Shown in pieces: positions 1 through 13,300 of a stretch of DNA of 64,000 nt. Positions within the stretch are counted from its first letter, which is position 1. Every line of letters starts with the position of its first letter. Source of the stretch: Lactarius indigo (Eukaryota > Basidiomycota > Agaricomycetes > Russulales > Russulaceae); assembly GCA_025766275.1 (NCBI GenBank), contig JAFKAC010000040.1:372001-436000 (forward strand), given 5' to 3'. The position numbers and the translations under genes were made by a program. Below the pieces are notes generated by a model that saw nothing but the letters and a program-made list of their open reading frames with translations, made no database searches and had not been told where the DNA came from.

Positions 1-1055
1 CACCAGCACAGTACCTTCCGGCGTGAGTTCCTCTATCTCCTCAGCCTCTGCGGCGCCATCCTGCGCCACGGCGGGAGCACTCTCCGCAGGCTCCTGGCCC
101 GCGCCGGGCAGCGATGCGTTTGCGACGCCCCCGTTATTGTCTGTACTATCGCTGTCATCGCTTGCGGGATCCGTCGCCTCGCCGCCCGCTGTTACTTCCG
201 CCACAGGGAGGGCATCTGGCGGCCCGCACTTGGTCCCGAGAGTCCACAGGTGGTCCTTCCACGTTTGCAGAACGACGACCGCCTTTCCCTTATTCACGCC
301 GTTGTTGTCGATCTTGTCCGCGTCGACGGCCATGCGGCCCACCGCGAGCGGCGGCCCCCGTGCATCGCGCACGAACTGCGCAACGCCGACGAGGGCACCG
401 GCGAGTACGTTCGCTGGCGCCTGCACGACTGTGCAATGACAGATAAATGGGACTCAGAACCCGGTATATGGAGGGAGGAGGGGAGGATCTCGCGCACCGC
501 CAGGTACCATGAGGTCTGCGCCCCCGACAAGGACGGGAATGACGGCGGCTGGAGTGGTGAGCACCGGGAGTAGCGTTGGGTGTTTCCAGAGCGTGTATAC
601 TGTGGCCCAATCGATCAATCGATGGACGTACGTCAGTGGGGATGAATTTAGCGGGCGAACCTGTGGGGATCAGCTCATCGAATGATGAACCCGAGCCCTT
701 CCCAACACTGAACCAGAGCGGGTCGCCGTCCCCTGACGTGTAGAGGACCTGTAAGATGAGCACGGTGGTCAAACGACACACTCTATCTCCCCTCTCGCTG
801 GGGCGATCTACAGAGGACACTTACACCGGGTTCGCCGTTGTATGCGCTAAACTTTTGTACGAGAAGACCATCAGGCACGAGGGTGTCGGCAATTTCGGGA
901 GCCAGCTGGAACCGCTCGGTCGTGCGCGCTCTGAATTTGCGCCTGTCTGACGACCTGAGAGGGGCTGGCAAGTCAAGTTGATGAGATGCAGCCTCAACTA
1001 GAATAACTGTAAATCTACCTGATGTTTTAGCATCTGCAGGTGGTTTCTTGAACAT
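1..1055 (-). CDS. TMA64: eIF2D / Tma64-like translation factor (3' end outside window)
   Basis: Homologue of eIF2D (ligatin; yeast Tma64), which binds the 40S subunit and acts in non-canonical initiation and recycling of post-termination 40S subunits. The ATG at 1055 opens an exon reading MFKKPPADAKTS. After a short intron comes the family signature APLRSSDRRKFRAR, then NGEPGV, LYTSGDGDPLWFSVGKG, VLYTLWKHPTLLP, GGADLMVPGVV and KGKAVVVLQTWKDHLW. These are the N-terminal DUF1947-like and PUA regions in the usual order. At least four introns are needed to join them (near 970-1016, 759-830, 605-634 and 433-490). An acidic, alanine-rich linker follows towards position 1. The SWIB and SUI1 domains expected downstream lie outside the window. 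Identity is confident; exact splice sites are inferred. Confidence 0.85.
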
Positions 1056-1323
1056 CTGTGCAAGTCGCGGCCGGGATAAACGATGACGAGATGGTGTATT
1101 GCAAATGTCGGCAACTCCAAGCGTGAGTGGAGCACGGAAAGTCTAAAAAGATAAATTACAGTTACGACTCGGATTGTCAAGCACAGTGCTACCATACAGT
1201 ACAATGCATTTATGATATTGGTATTGCTACTAGTTCATATCCTTACTGTAAATAAAGTCCAACCTGTTGTGATCCGTTGAATCATATATGCCATAGTATG
1301 ACACCTACTGTGCCTCCATTGTT

Positions 1324-1342
1324 AGTCAGTCAGTCAGTCAGT
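1324..1342. repeat. AGTC tetranucleotide microsatellite
   Basis: Nearly five AGTC units lie in the 333-bp spacer between the eIF2D gene and the 3' end of the GMC gene. No other feature was seen in this spacer. Confidence 0.8.
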
Positions 1343-1388
1343 AGCGAACGTGTTGCAGTCGAGACTAAACCATGCATTACCTCCCATA

Positions 1389-3772
1389 CTACGAATTCTG
1401 GATGATAGCTGCCGCGCGTTCGGAAATTATGTACATGGAACCCTGTGGATGCATCGATGGAATATAGGGCTGTATTGCGCACGGTCATCACTGGCCAGTT
1501 CTGCATGCGGACTCTCATCATAATCACTTACGAAAGTGCTCGCGTCAACCACGCGCAAACCAACCGTGTTCTTGAGAGTCAAGTCCGGGTTCACAACGCC
1601 GTTCTTCGCATCGGCTGCGGACATGAACGCCGTGCCGACAGGGTGGAACACGGTGGCGGCGTTATTGCGCGCATACGCTGCGATCTGCTCGTCGGTCGTG
1701 ACGTTTGCAAAATTACCAAACTGCCCCAAAACGAAGCCCTGCCACGGCGAGGCTGCCATGAAGCGCTGCGCGGCCTTGACTGCCTCTGTAATTGCAAAAA
1801 TATCGAAGTCCGTGCTGAGAAACGCCGGATCGATTATGGGAAAATCGAACGGATCGCTCGAGTTCAGTGTCACCGAGCCACCTGGTCTGTCGGGTGAGAA
1901 AAAAAAACACACGATATGGCAAGGTGATATCTGCACGTACGAGACGATGGTGAATACAGATTCGTGGCGATAACCATGTAGTGTCCTATGGTCCTAGAGG
2001 AAACTATCTATGAGAAACCAGATAGCCAAATTTGAGCGTAATCATCGCTTACGGAGTGGGCTCTACGAACGAGTTAAATACATTCTGTTCTGAGAGTCAG
2101 AATGCACGAACGAATTTTTAAAAAGGTACTTGGCCATGCCACTCACAGCGAATATAAATTCGTAGTGGGGCGACGTGGGACCGGCCGATGGATCGGCCTC
2201 CGTCTTGAAAATCGATGAATTGTCCGGAAGACGGAACCAGCCAATCTGTGCCGCGGGCGGCGAAGCGAACTGGCCGGCGCGCGTAGTCTCCCACTGTTGC
2301 GTAGCCTCCGCAAGGGCAGTCGCGTTCCGCGCATAGTCGTCAGGAGTGAAGCTCGCGTTGATCGCCCAAACGTTTGGAAGAATGGTATGGTCTTGTAGGT
2401 TCTTGCCGACGTCGGGGAGGTTCACAAGAGGCTCTATGCCAACCTTCCGCAGTACGGTGGGGTCGCCGATCCCGGAGATTTGGAGAAGTTGTGGGGTGGC
2501 GATTGCCCCCGCGGAGAGGATAACTTCGTGGGTGGCATTTACGGCGTAGAATGGACCTACGTGAAAGGAATAGATGAGGACGAGCGATCTTTCCTTCTGG
2601 GGGAACGAATCACATGCCAGAGGCAGAGGAAGCAAATTGTACACCGCGGAAAATTAGGCGTTCGCCTTGAGTGCCTGTCTGAATGATCTTCGTTACTTGA
2701 GTGTTGACGAGGAGGTCGATGTTGGTTCGAGATGCGAGAGCAGGTTCCAGGTAGGCGGTCCCTGCGCTAACACGAGTCCCATTTGCGACGGAAAACTGAG
2801 ACCAGCCTGATTGAATGCCATCAGTCAGGGAGGCGCGGCGCTGATTAAAAGAGACGGTCACCAATTCCAATCGGATTTCCAGAGTTCAAGTCATAATTTG
2901 AAGGGAACTCGGACGAGAGCAAACTCGTGGTCTGCACGACGCGATCGTCGAGCAACGTTGGAAAACCCTGCAGGCTAATGCCGACTGGGCCAGATTTACC
3001 ATGAATAGATGGATCGATCTGGCCGGTGGTGTTATGGTGATCGGCTGGTGGCGTCAGCTTCTCGATCTGATGATGGTTGCTCGTGAGAGCGTTCTACTGT
3101 ATGTTTCGTTCTTTCCATCTCACCTTCTTGATCAAGGGATGCACGTGTTCCCAGTTCCAATTAATATCACCGGTCACTTCAGCCAAACGATCGAAGTCAT
3201 CAACAGTGCCCGTGTTCCAAAACATGTAGTCTTTCCATCTCCGTGTAAGCATCAAAAGGCTGTGTGACCCTGGAAGAAACGAACTTATGGAACTGGACCC
3301 CCCTACAAGACGCCCCCGTGGGTATGGTACCGTGCGACCGTTGAGGCTGGCTTGCGCTATAGTTGTGTAGTTCCAGTCCAATGGGGTGTTCGGCGAAAGA
3401 GAGACGCAGAAAAAGGGGATTTGAACAGCCTCGATGCCCACGTCGCTGGTGTACAGTATTAGCAGCGGCGCGCCGCTCAAAGACTTGGCCCAAAACAGCA
3501 TCATACCTGGGCCCTGCCTCAATGACCAAGACTTTCATGCGGGGATCCTCGGATAATCGGCTGGCAACGACGCTGCCTCCGACCCCGGCTGTGTTGTGCA
3601 TAGGGTCAATTTGAGAGGGTCACGCTGAGTGGACCAATTAACCTTCGATAACGACGAAATCATACTTGTTCGACAAGGGTAGCTGAGAAGGGTTAGTGTA
3701 GATGGCCCCAAGCGCAGGTTGCAAGACATAAAACGTGAGGACAGTAGACCAGAGGGTGATAAGCATCCGCAT
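1389..3772 (-). CDS. Secreted GMC oxidoreductase, aryl-alcohol-oxidase-like
   Basis: FAD-dependent glucose-methanol-choline oxidoreductase, closest in pattern to fungal aryl-alcohol oxidases, which oxidise aromatic alcohols outside the cell and supply H2O2 to lignin-degrading peroxidases. The ATG at 3772 starts a signal peptide (MRMLITLWSTVLTFYVLQPA, then LGA) followed by NKYDFVVI. Visible motifs in order: a dinucleotide-binding segment ending VGGSVVASRLSEDP, VLVIEAGPS, SPNTPLDWNYTT, GRTVPYPRGRLVGGSSSI, NSGNPIGIGWSQ, VILSAGAIATPQLLQISGIG (GMC signature 2), GKNLQDH, the first catalytic His in FHPVGTAFM, and PYIPSMHPQ carrying the second. The C-terminus is MYIISERAAAIIQNS. About ten exons joined by eye restore one uninterrupted frame of normal length. 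Two oddities: the first Gly of GxGxxG reads Glu, and one intron appears to start with GC. The fine substrate is unknown. Confidence 0.85.
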
Positions 3773-6700
3773 CACGACCTAACCAGTCAAGTGGGTGGAT
3801 GGCGCCAGTAAGGTGGTGCGTGACTTTGGTCCCATTTTCAGGCAGGCCTTATATTGATGGAGGGCACGCGAAGGTGGTGAGAACACCCAAATGCACAATT
3901 TAGGTAACGTCTCAACTGATAAGAAAAGATGCTGCAAGGCCAGTCGGAGTAAGCGACCGCAAGAAGCGAAGTTCTTAAAGCCAGATATAATTGACGCTGC
4001 CCCAAGCACAGTAGCTTACTTCAGTAGCGACCCTATTATAGTAGTATTCGGCTGTGCAAGGTGCTCGAGCGCCGTCCCGAAAAAAAAATAGTGAGAAGAT
4101 CTGTATCCGCGTTCCATGTGAAAGCTCAGAACCACGGCAATGGCTTCAATGAGATGTACAGTAGGATGACAAAGATCAGACTTCGTGACCGCAGCACCGG
4201 ATGCACCAACGCGAAGCGTTCTTCAGGGCTGCCGTAATGGGTGGAGTGGAGCAGAACGGTAAAATCTTCCAAAATTAGCTTGTCTCATGCAAAGTGGTGA
4301 TACGGTACAGCAGACAGAGATGGTGCTTGTACTCCTATACTCGGTACAAAGAATCTGAAGCCCTTAATAAAAAAAATAAGCAATCAGGTTTCATAAGTTA
4401 TCGGTGGGAAGACGGGGAGACAACTATAGACACATCACTCAGGCCGAGCGCTGTTGAGGGCGCTGCAGAAGCACAGAAGAGTATGTGATCTGATCATCAG
4501 GCGAAGTGGATGTCTGAGTTCAGGAAGACTAACAACAATCTGAGGGACAGGCGGGCACACAGCAGTACCTAGTGAAGTGCTTTATATGGTTCCGCGCCTC
4601 AAGGAGCAAGGAAATGGAAGAACCAGGGAAGATGTATGATCAGATGAGCGGGTGAAGGGTGGTGATACTGTGACCGAGAAGTAACATTTTGACTGACAAC
4701 CGTCCCCGGCCCGGGAGGACCCGGACAGATTCGTCAGTCCGTTTTGTGTCCGTTTTGTTGTTCAGAATTCACTGTGTCCAGTCTCCATTCAATCTTCTGC
4801 CTCATTCTCACGTCCTCGATCACAATCAGCTACAGTGAAAGGATTTTTTTTTTTTGCTTGTCAGGGTGGTCTACAGCGATACAAAACATATATCAGTGAT
4901 TCTGGGGCTTTGACGTCATGCGTCGTCGTGCCCACCCGATTCCGAGGATGCACAAATTCATACTAGTAGGACAAAGTATCCCATCCTCTGTTGTTGTTTT
5001 TTTCCAAGCGTCAAATACACCTGGGTTACCCCTACCTGGCGTGACCAATCTCGAATTAGGAACAAGGTGCGGCTGGGTCTGATAAGGGGCGAAGCGACTG
5101 TGATCGCGTCGCTGTCAAGATTTTTCGAAAGACGCTCATGTATGGCAGCACTGTTTCCAGATCAATTAGCCGTTGTCTGTAGATATTTGGGGGCTCCTGC
5201 CACTGGCGCTGTCTACAACTTGAATACCTTCAGCCGTGATGCGTGCTCTCAGATGGGAAGTCTTGCTCTCGTGCCCGAGCTTGAGACCATGTCTACAGAG
5301 ACCGTTATACTGTTTCTGAACTCAGAATGGCTTTGACTCCTTCGGACACTGGAATTGGCTCTTCAAGTGAATAGTTGCCCACTGATTTCCTGGGTGCACT
5401 CAAGAAGGTAATGATGATGGAACGTGCCAGTGCCACGGACCTCAATTATAGTAGCCGCCCCAGTCATCTGCACATTCCCTGCACTTGCACCTGCGCTGTC
5501 AGAATTGGGGCCACCACCACGCCCACTATCCCCCATCGCGATACTTTCCCCAGGCGAGCCTGTAGCACTACATGAGTACCCACTGCCCAATTAGCGGCCG
5601 TGGTAGGAGCAGGGGAGGTTGTTGCTGCACCTACGAAGGCGCCGTGGCCTTCTGTTGTGGGGTCACGTACGAAGACTTGAGGGGAGTGTAGATGCGGGTG
5701 TGTGCGCGCCCTGCATGCCGACCCCAGGGAACGATCACTGCGATCTGCGATATCATGCCAAGCGGAGACGTGGGCCGGGGCTCGGGAATATGCGTAACTT
5801 ACTGTACCTGTACCTTCTTTGTACCATCCTCTGCCCTAACCTTCCGAGCAGTGACTCCGACACTCGATTTCAACACGAATGCGAGAGGGGTCCGTGATTT
5901 CAACGTGGAATGGTGCTGGGAAAATCAATAAGAAGCGGTGCTGTTAGCTTGTACTGGTTTTGTGTTTGTTATCAGCGTTAATTAGCGTTGGTGGTTTCAA
6001 TTCCCTCATTTCTCCATGAAGGGATTTCTTACGTCGAATCACCTCACAGTATTTCCTTGTTTCATGTTACCTTGAGCCTTCCCACGCGGTCTTTGCCCAG
6101 GCTTGTCTCGCCGCCTTATTCTTCCTGGATTGCCATACCAACTGAGACAATAAATATGATGAAGTTGAATATGCTGCTCATTACTAGATAGAGCGTGTTC
6201 AGTTTGTGGAATTTCACGTAAAGGACTATTTCATTGATGTAGACCTCAATTTTCAGCGTGAATCCAAAAATACGACCTGGAGGAGCCCTGCAGCCAGCAA
6301 ACCCCCTTCTCTTCTCTAAATAGGACACCTCGATCGATGTTCTCTACGAAGTCAGCAAATCCTGGCACCCAAAGCAAGTCCTCTTCATCGCTCCTCTGCT
6401 CACTTATGTACTTACCCGTGCCGCTTCTCCGTTGCACTTGCAGATATAGAGTATACCTTTTCAGTGAGCAGTTCGTTTGTCGCATCGCACGTAGACAGAC
6501 TAGAGCTCGTTAATTACTGGTTTTGAACAGGGTGCGCCCTCCTCTGCCCCTTCAACGACACACGGCAACCGCGACGGCTGTCAGCGTTCCCATATCCCCA
6601 GTCAAGGAAATTCCTAGACTCGTCTTCCCAGCAGTACCGGCACACTGCGACGAACAACATCTTCCTCCGCACGATTAGCTACTAGCTTCCTGAGCCGCTG

Positions 6701-8526
6701 CATGCGCCCATGATGCCGATAGCACCTTTCGTCCCGACGCACGTGCTACTGCAGAAACTGCGCAAAGGTCTGTCGGAACAGCAGGGGTGCTGCCGGAGGC
6801 AAGGTCGGGAGGGCTCAAGATGCTGTCGAAATTCGTCGATGATTTCACGCCAGAGTACTTGCACTGGCCGCCCAATCCAGGAGAGGACCTAACAACGTTT
6901 ACTGTGACTCACTGAATATCACTCGGACAGACCGACGCGACCTTCACTGTCATGGAAACCAAACAGCAACGCACCAGCGAAGCGAACCTCGACATCCAGA
7001 TGCTGATCCGCCCTCTGCGGCACCTTGTATCATAGTACCCTACCCTGCGTTCTCGGATCTCGCTTACTTCAGTCCCGGCTCTTCGCATCTTATGTCGCTT
7101 CTCTATCTTGGCCGCTTATTCCTTCCTAACCCCCCCTCCTTTTGTGGAATCTCACGCTACGAACCGACAGTCTTCCTAGTCCATGCTTACCCATTGTATA
7201 TGTACTATGGTGACATCTAGCATCACGCTCTGGGTGTTCGTTTGAAGCAGAGGAGGCCCCAATAGTCACCGACCCAGGGCCAGAATCAGAAGCGTTGGGC
7301 AGGTACCACATCCAGAGCTGGGGTAGACAAATCAGCGAAATTGAAGTCAAGGAAGAGCGCAACTCACTGCTCGAGCTCTCAAGCTCTCAAGTATCACACC
7401 CACGCTTGGGGAAAGTGGGTGAGGAAGGGGGGGACGATGGACGATGGATATCATCCCACTTTTTATGCTAAATTATGAAAATAAGTATAGCAGCGACAAA
7501 TTGACACAACAGAGACTACAGTCATGGTTACAATATCCTTGGGACAGAGGAGGCTGAGAGAAGACTTGCAAGGACAGAACAGGTAACGCAAAGGTTCATT
7601 GGCAATCACGGACCGATACAGCAGCGGGTGGCTGTATACTAGGCCCCAGTAACGGTCATTACAATACAGTTGACTTCTTCGGCTGTTGCAGTGAGAACCA
7701 ACCCTGAACACCAACACGCGGCGGGGACGTTAGCATGTCAACCGGGCCGGCTTTCCTCTAGCTCAGCTGCCCGAGGTTCCGCCAGTTATCCGAAAGCGGT
7801 CATTGTACTCAGGCTATATCACACTGCAGTACGGTACTGTACTACAGTAGGGCAGCACAGCCCGGTACTGTGTGTTAACTTATCCCTGTATCCCTGCGCC
7901 ACACTGATAGCGCTAAATAGTGAGTTTCGGATACCCACGCTTGGAAGCCCTTGCCCCGGCCCCTGCCAGTGACTCGATGGTTTTGGTCGGTTTTAATTTG
8001 CCTCCGTGTCTACGGGTCCGAGGCTTATAGCTCTCCAAGGAGGTCCCCGTATTTTCTCCGAGTTAACCGAGGATCACCTCGGCTGGGCCTCAAACCTACA
8101 CCATCTTCTGCTGAGACGAGACGGTAACTCAGTGCGCATGTGTGCTGCCGAGTCGTTGCAGAGAAGGGAGACGCCACACTCTTCTGTTCTCGAACATCAA
8201 CGTGTCAACCACTAGTAGTGGTCCACTACATACCATCATGCCACATTCTACGCCAGAGATCTTCCTGGTCTGGTCCATTCTTTCATGCCTAGCACGTCCA
8301 TTTCTGCTTCACCGCCCGTACGGTCTAAGCTGACGCCATGCCATTTGTAGCTATGTACTTTTGTCGTGTACCATCTTTGGTCTTTTGACAGGTTCCATTG
8401 TCTAAGGTTAGCGCCTATGTGCCTTCTGTGGTGCATACACCATCATCTTCAATCTTAGATGGAATCGAGGCAATGATGGCGGCTTCAAGAGATTAATGAC
8501 AGTATGTCTGTTGTCCTTCCATCTCG
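3773..8526. other. Long region without a recognisable gene
   Basis: About 4.7 kb with only short reading frames in all six frames (longest near 100 codons). None shows a family motif or joins plausibly to its neighbours across GT...AG borders. A T-run lies near 4846 and scattered pyrimidine tracts resemble UTR or intergenic DNA. The minus-strand frame at 5363-5590 is Gly/Ser/Ala-rich low complexity. A 5' exon of the membrane-protein gene that begins by 8527 may lie near 8140-8340. I see no tRNA-like cloverleaf. Confidence 0.5.
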
Positions 8527-10399
8527 GTGACTGTAACTGACCACGCTTCGAGTATAATTATATTTTGGGAATGCCGTGTTGGGTATCATACTCCGTGGGA
8601 TTCTGTGTCATCAAATATTCGGAAGGTTACGTCTTCCTCCCAGAAGTTGGCGGTGGGCAGTTTTTCGAGATACCCTACTCGTCCTTACGAGAGATCTAGT
8701 TATCCCCAAACCCTATCAACTTTGGTCACAGTCCCATCGGAATGCCGTTCTCCCTCTTTATTTGTGTGTATGTGTTGCATGGGGAACGGAGATGTGAGTG
8801 CCATTCACCCACGGAGTCCCTCCTCTGACGCATCGGCCTACTCAATAGGGTCACACACCTTGAATGTAGGTTCTATTTGGAGCGAGAATCCAACTTGTTA
8901 ATTCCTTTACGTAGCCCTTTGCTTTTTGGTCTTCCTCCTTAATGCAGGGTCGGGGGCAAAAGACTGGTTCCGGAGCCGGTACTTCAGGGCATGGGCCGTG
9001 GGCTCGTCCATATCACTCATCTACCTTCCCTTGATCGCCATTTTTACGCGATCGAAATTGGAGGTATTTCATGAATCATCTCAGTCTACCCTAATCTTAC
9101 CCGTCGAAGTCTGAAGCCTACATTTTCCTCGCCGCAAGCTCGTGGAGTCTATTTATGAGTATATGCTCCATCATCGTCATGTCTGTTCGCTTTCCCATAT
9201 CACGAATTTCCCTCGCTTACGGTCCTCATTACAGGTCTCGTTTCAAGCCATTTTTAGACGCACTGGTTAGTCGGCTCATTGAACATTCCGTTCTAAAGGT
9301 CTGACGGAAATACTAGAAAAGAGAAGGGGTTGACATGTCAGTCATCGTCCGACTGACAAAATTCCACGAGTTGAACGTATGAATTGGGCACTTCAATCAA
9401 TCCTCCCAGATCTGAAGGGTTCGTTTCAGGCTATTTACATTTACTCCCGGACGTTGTCCTCCATCCCGCTACTCCTCCATTCTTCCGATGGCTTGCGAAG
9501 CCACCATCATATCAATGTGTCGCTGTGAGCATGGGCTTTCCGCTTACTCCATTCATGACTTAGTCGCCCCCAATCAATTAGGTTTGTTACGGGTCTGTCC
9601 GGAGTCTTGTTCGGTTGCGTGGGCGCTTAATTAACAGCATTGTCCTCAGACCTGCTGCAAGTTGCTGGCGGTTTTGGTATCGCAATCACTGGCGCGATGG
9701 CACTCCCAGTATGTCTCTGCATCAGCTCACGTCGTATTCCGTCTGACAGACCATTAGATCTTCTTCCCACGCTCGATTGAAGGCGAGATCATGCGATCGG
9801 AGGAGGGACTTAGGAGCGTAAACCATGGCAGTCACAACCATCTTATGTTCATTTCTCAGGAGCGCGAGGTACAAGATATGTACGATCTGGAGGAACAGCC
9901 TGAGCAGGAAGTGGACAAGACCAGCATCGCGTCGTCCAGCTACATAGGTTCAATTCTTGTCCCTGGTTCTCTCACGCCGCGCGAAGGTGATGGGGGCGGG
10001 GCCTCGAAGTCTCCATCCGCGTCATTTCGCCTCGAACCCAACCGCAGGCAGCCAGACGCAGACGAACTCGCGATGCATGCCGCAGGGATCCCCAGTCTCT
10101 CTGCGGACTGTCTGTCAGTCCAAGATTCTTCAGATCGCCGATTGTCTCGCCTTTCCCGCTTTTTCAACACTTTCAAATCTCCCATCGGTATCGATTTCCT
10201 CATCGCCGAAGTTTATTCATGGGCTAATAGTCGTCTGCTCTGGTATTCCAGATGTTCTGGCCCGGCCCGGTCCCTCGCGACAATAAAAAAACAGGTTCCC
10301 TCGCGGACATACACTCTTTCACACGCTCCCTCCTGCTTTCGGCTTTTAATGTTTTTGGTAGACACACCCCTCCCCTGCAAACATGGGGGAGATAGATAG
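8527..10399 (+). CDS. Multi-spanning membrane protein, uncharacterised (boundaries approximate)
   Basis: No name can be given, but several exons on the plus strand join into a hydrophobic protein of the type common in agaricomycete genomes. Readable pieces: SIWSENPT joined across an intron (about 8899-8948) to WSGAKDWFRSRYFRAW and a membrane helix ISLIYLPLIAIF. Next come SEAYIFLAASSWSLFMS with a second helix, then FKPFLDAL spliced to KREGVDMSVIVRLTKFHELN, SIPLLLHSSDGLRSHHHIN, DLLQVAGGFGIAITGAMALP and IFFPRSIEGEIMRSEEG. The tail is long, hydrophilic and Ser/Arg-rich. Many introns fit GT...AG in phase. The join between the HHHIN and DLLQ exons did not resolve in frame. The start is unknown and may lie upstream of 8527. 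The stop at 10399 assumes no intron near 10190. Confidence 0.5.
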
Positions 10400-13300
10400 A
10401 TACCCACTTATTTACATTTTTGGCGCCAGCGCGTAAAAGCGAGTTCCCTTTATAGTCTCAGGTCAACCTCCCTGGGGCACCTTATAATTTTCTCTTCGCA
10501 CTTCGGCGATCTTTTTGCTTAGGCATACAGAGGACGACTCACATCAAAACGTGCCCAGATTGGATAGGTAGGTATGGGGATAGTACGCAGTCCTACAATC
10601 GCGGACCTCTCCTAAGAGGAAATCCGAAGAATAAAAATGTGCTCTTCTTTCCCCAGTCCAATGTTGCGAATGCCGGAAACCCGGTAGTCAATGACTCAAT
10701 GGAAGTATACGCGGGCATCTCATAAGCTACACTACAGTCCTTCGACTTGGTGTATTAATACGTTGACATAGAAAATCAACATATCACACCCTCCTGAAGA
10801 CCGGCCGTGACAAGTCCCCTCAGTGACTCTTCTGGAATTGGCGACGGGATCTTTGTCCCTCCAACTACGTGGAAGGTCTAATGGTGATGTGACCCCTGTG
10901 CACTCGCAATTTTTCTTTTTCTTTATTATTATCAATTTGTATCCTTTGTACGTCTGTCCGCAGTGTGGCCTAGACTTGGAAGACCATCTGCCATATATTT
11001 GACGGTTGGCTACGGTACGTTGATATACTGATAGATATATATTGGGGCTGGTGGGCGAGGAAGATCCGCGTCCAGCAGCACACTACATCGCGGTCAGGTA
11101 AATAAAAATAAAAAGACGGTCCAAAGGGCACCTTTCTAGTGCGAATGTGGTGTGCTTCCCGACGACCCAGCACCGATGCATAGGCACAGCTCTGACACGA
11201 CGCGTACTTTTCAAAGTCCCCTGGGAGAATCTGAGCTCCGCTACGACGAGGGCGACGATTATCACATCGGGATAGGGGCATCGAGGTCACAGCGGCCACT
11301 AGAAGTCGGGCCACGGTACTTGTGTCTGCGAGCCTTTGCTTCAAGTTTCAGAAGTACCATGTATAGTCAAGGTCACCGAGTCTTCGATTGATGGGTTGCA
11401 GTTCGATGCGTCACCTTCTAGGTTCCCTACGCAACCCCACCCTTGCACTACGTATTTCCTGGGATGCGTTACCCCATCAATGACTATGACGTGTCGGACG
11501 TCATACATAGAGCCGGGATGGCGCGTACCTTCTAAACACTTAGACCGACCCATTATAACACATATGTTCTTGAAGGTCATCATTAGTAATTCTACGGCGC
11601 AATAATTCAGTAACCTCGTAACTCCTCTGGCTTTCCGTTGACGCACTAGATGCCTAACTTGCTGCGGTGGTGGGATGCGCGAGCCCGTGGCAAGAATAGA
11701 CATAGACTCACCCCACACACATGATACTCCGCAGCCAGCAATTAGCTGGCTTGCCGGACGAGACGTAGTATGTCCCTAAAAAAGGTCGCAGGACTATATA
11801 GCCAAAAAGACGTGCGGTGAGACACTCTCGCGAATGTTCTTCTGCACCTGCAGGCCAGGAGGGGGATATAGAACGCAGCTACTTTAAAAGATAAAAAAGT
11901 GATTGGACCGCCAATTTTAAGCCGAACGAACATCTGCACTCGCACTAAAAGTTGGTGCCAGTAGGCGGTCTGGTTCATCCAGTTAGTGCGAGCATATTTG
12001 GCAGGTTGGAGCGACTTGAACATGAACTCTCATCGTTGGAGATGTCTTGGGTTTGGAATTTGAAACGCCACGAGGCAGCTTCCACGAGGACCATGTTCAC
12101 ATTGATGCCGTCTATTCTGCTGCCTTTCTTGTACATTCTGCGAGTGTCATTGGTCGTCTGTAAGGCACAGGTGTCGTAGCCCTGATGGGTTTTTTAGAAG
12201 GGTGGACAATGCCTGATAACGGAGAAGCCAAGTCTATACTAGGCAATTATGCCGGCAGTGGAAGTCTTGTTTTGTTCCCACAATTGGCCCCGGTCTTGAA
12301 AGTTAGCCGAGAAACCTTTTTTGCGGACCGTGTGGGAAATCTAGCCCTCGTGTTCCGCGGATGGCGGTACCCTTGAACTAAGCGTGCACACATTCAACGT
12401 TCGATGTTGCGAAACGAAACGAAACGTAGAGGCCTACTAGGGAAGGATGACGATCGCACCCCAGAATTTTGCATCCCCGTGGCACCACCCACCAGACGTT
12501 TCTGGCTGGTTTATGGCGCCCCCCTCGTTGTGTGTGTCTTCTATGAAGTCCCCCTTAATTGGGTATGACATATGTCACTTCACAGGCGCACGCACTCCTG
12601 AGCACCTAGAATCCATGCTGACACATCGACACATTTCCCCAAGCCGATGATGTAGGGGCGCCTATAGAACTGTCACGATGACGTCCCTAACTCGCTTTTG
12701 GGAAAGCAATACACCCATCAAAACAAGGGGTCAAGTAGGACGAAAAGTGTACCGGATGCCCCAGTACAGCGCCGAAGTTTGACATGTCTGCGTGAGGGCC
12801 TTCAAGCATCCACCTCAAGCAACTCCGATCGGTTCGAGCAAGTCATCGCGATTTCCCCGGGAACAGGGTTTCTTTTGTATCTTAAATGGCGACTCGACTA
12901 CCACTTTTTTGACTGGTGGGTGGGTGACAATACCAATAGCGTAGATCGCCCAGCATGCCTAGATACACCTTACCTTCACGTCTGTGACAATACCCTTGCC
13001 GTTTTCATATCCAGAAACGTTTCCGTATAGGTGGGCGATGCGGCGTTAGACCCGGTGCCAAGTACTAGCCGGCACAATATTTTGCCCACCCAGTGCTTCC
13101 CTTTTGGCGTCAAATATATAGCCTATGATATATATATAACATGAATACACGACGCCCTCCAGACACGGGGCACCGAAGAATAGCGGCTGCCAGAGCACTA
13201 CTTCCGTGGCTGGGAAGTGGCCCGTGGTGGAGCAACCGGAGTAAGTTAGCTAGGCTGCTGCAACCATTCGGAGCAGCAGCCTTCGATAGGGCGGATGCTA

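Noticed and set aside
290..820. 176-codon minus-strand frame as its own gene
   Set aside because: Only its first half matches eIF2D. The rest is an out-of-frame reading of intron and next exon, which resolves once introns are removed.
5619..5931. Plus-strand Cys-rich frames as a secreted small protein
   Set aside because: No signal peptide, overlapping frames of equal quality, and no splice-supported extension.
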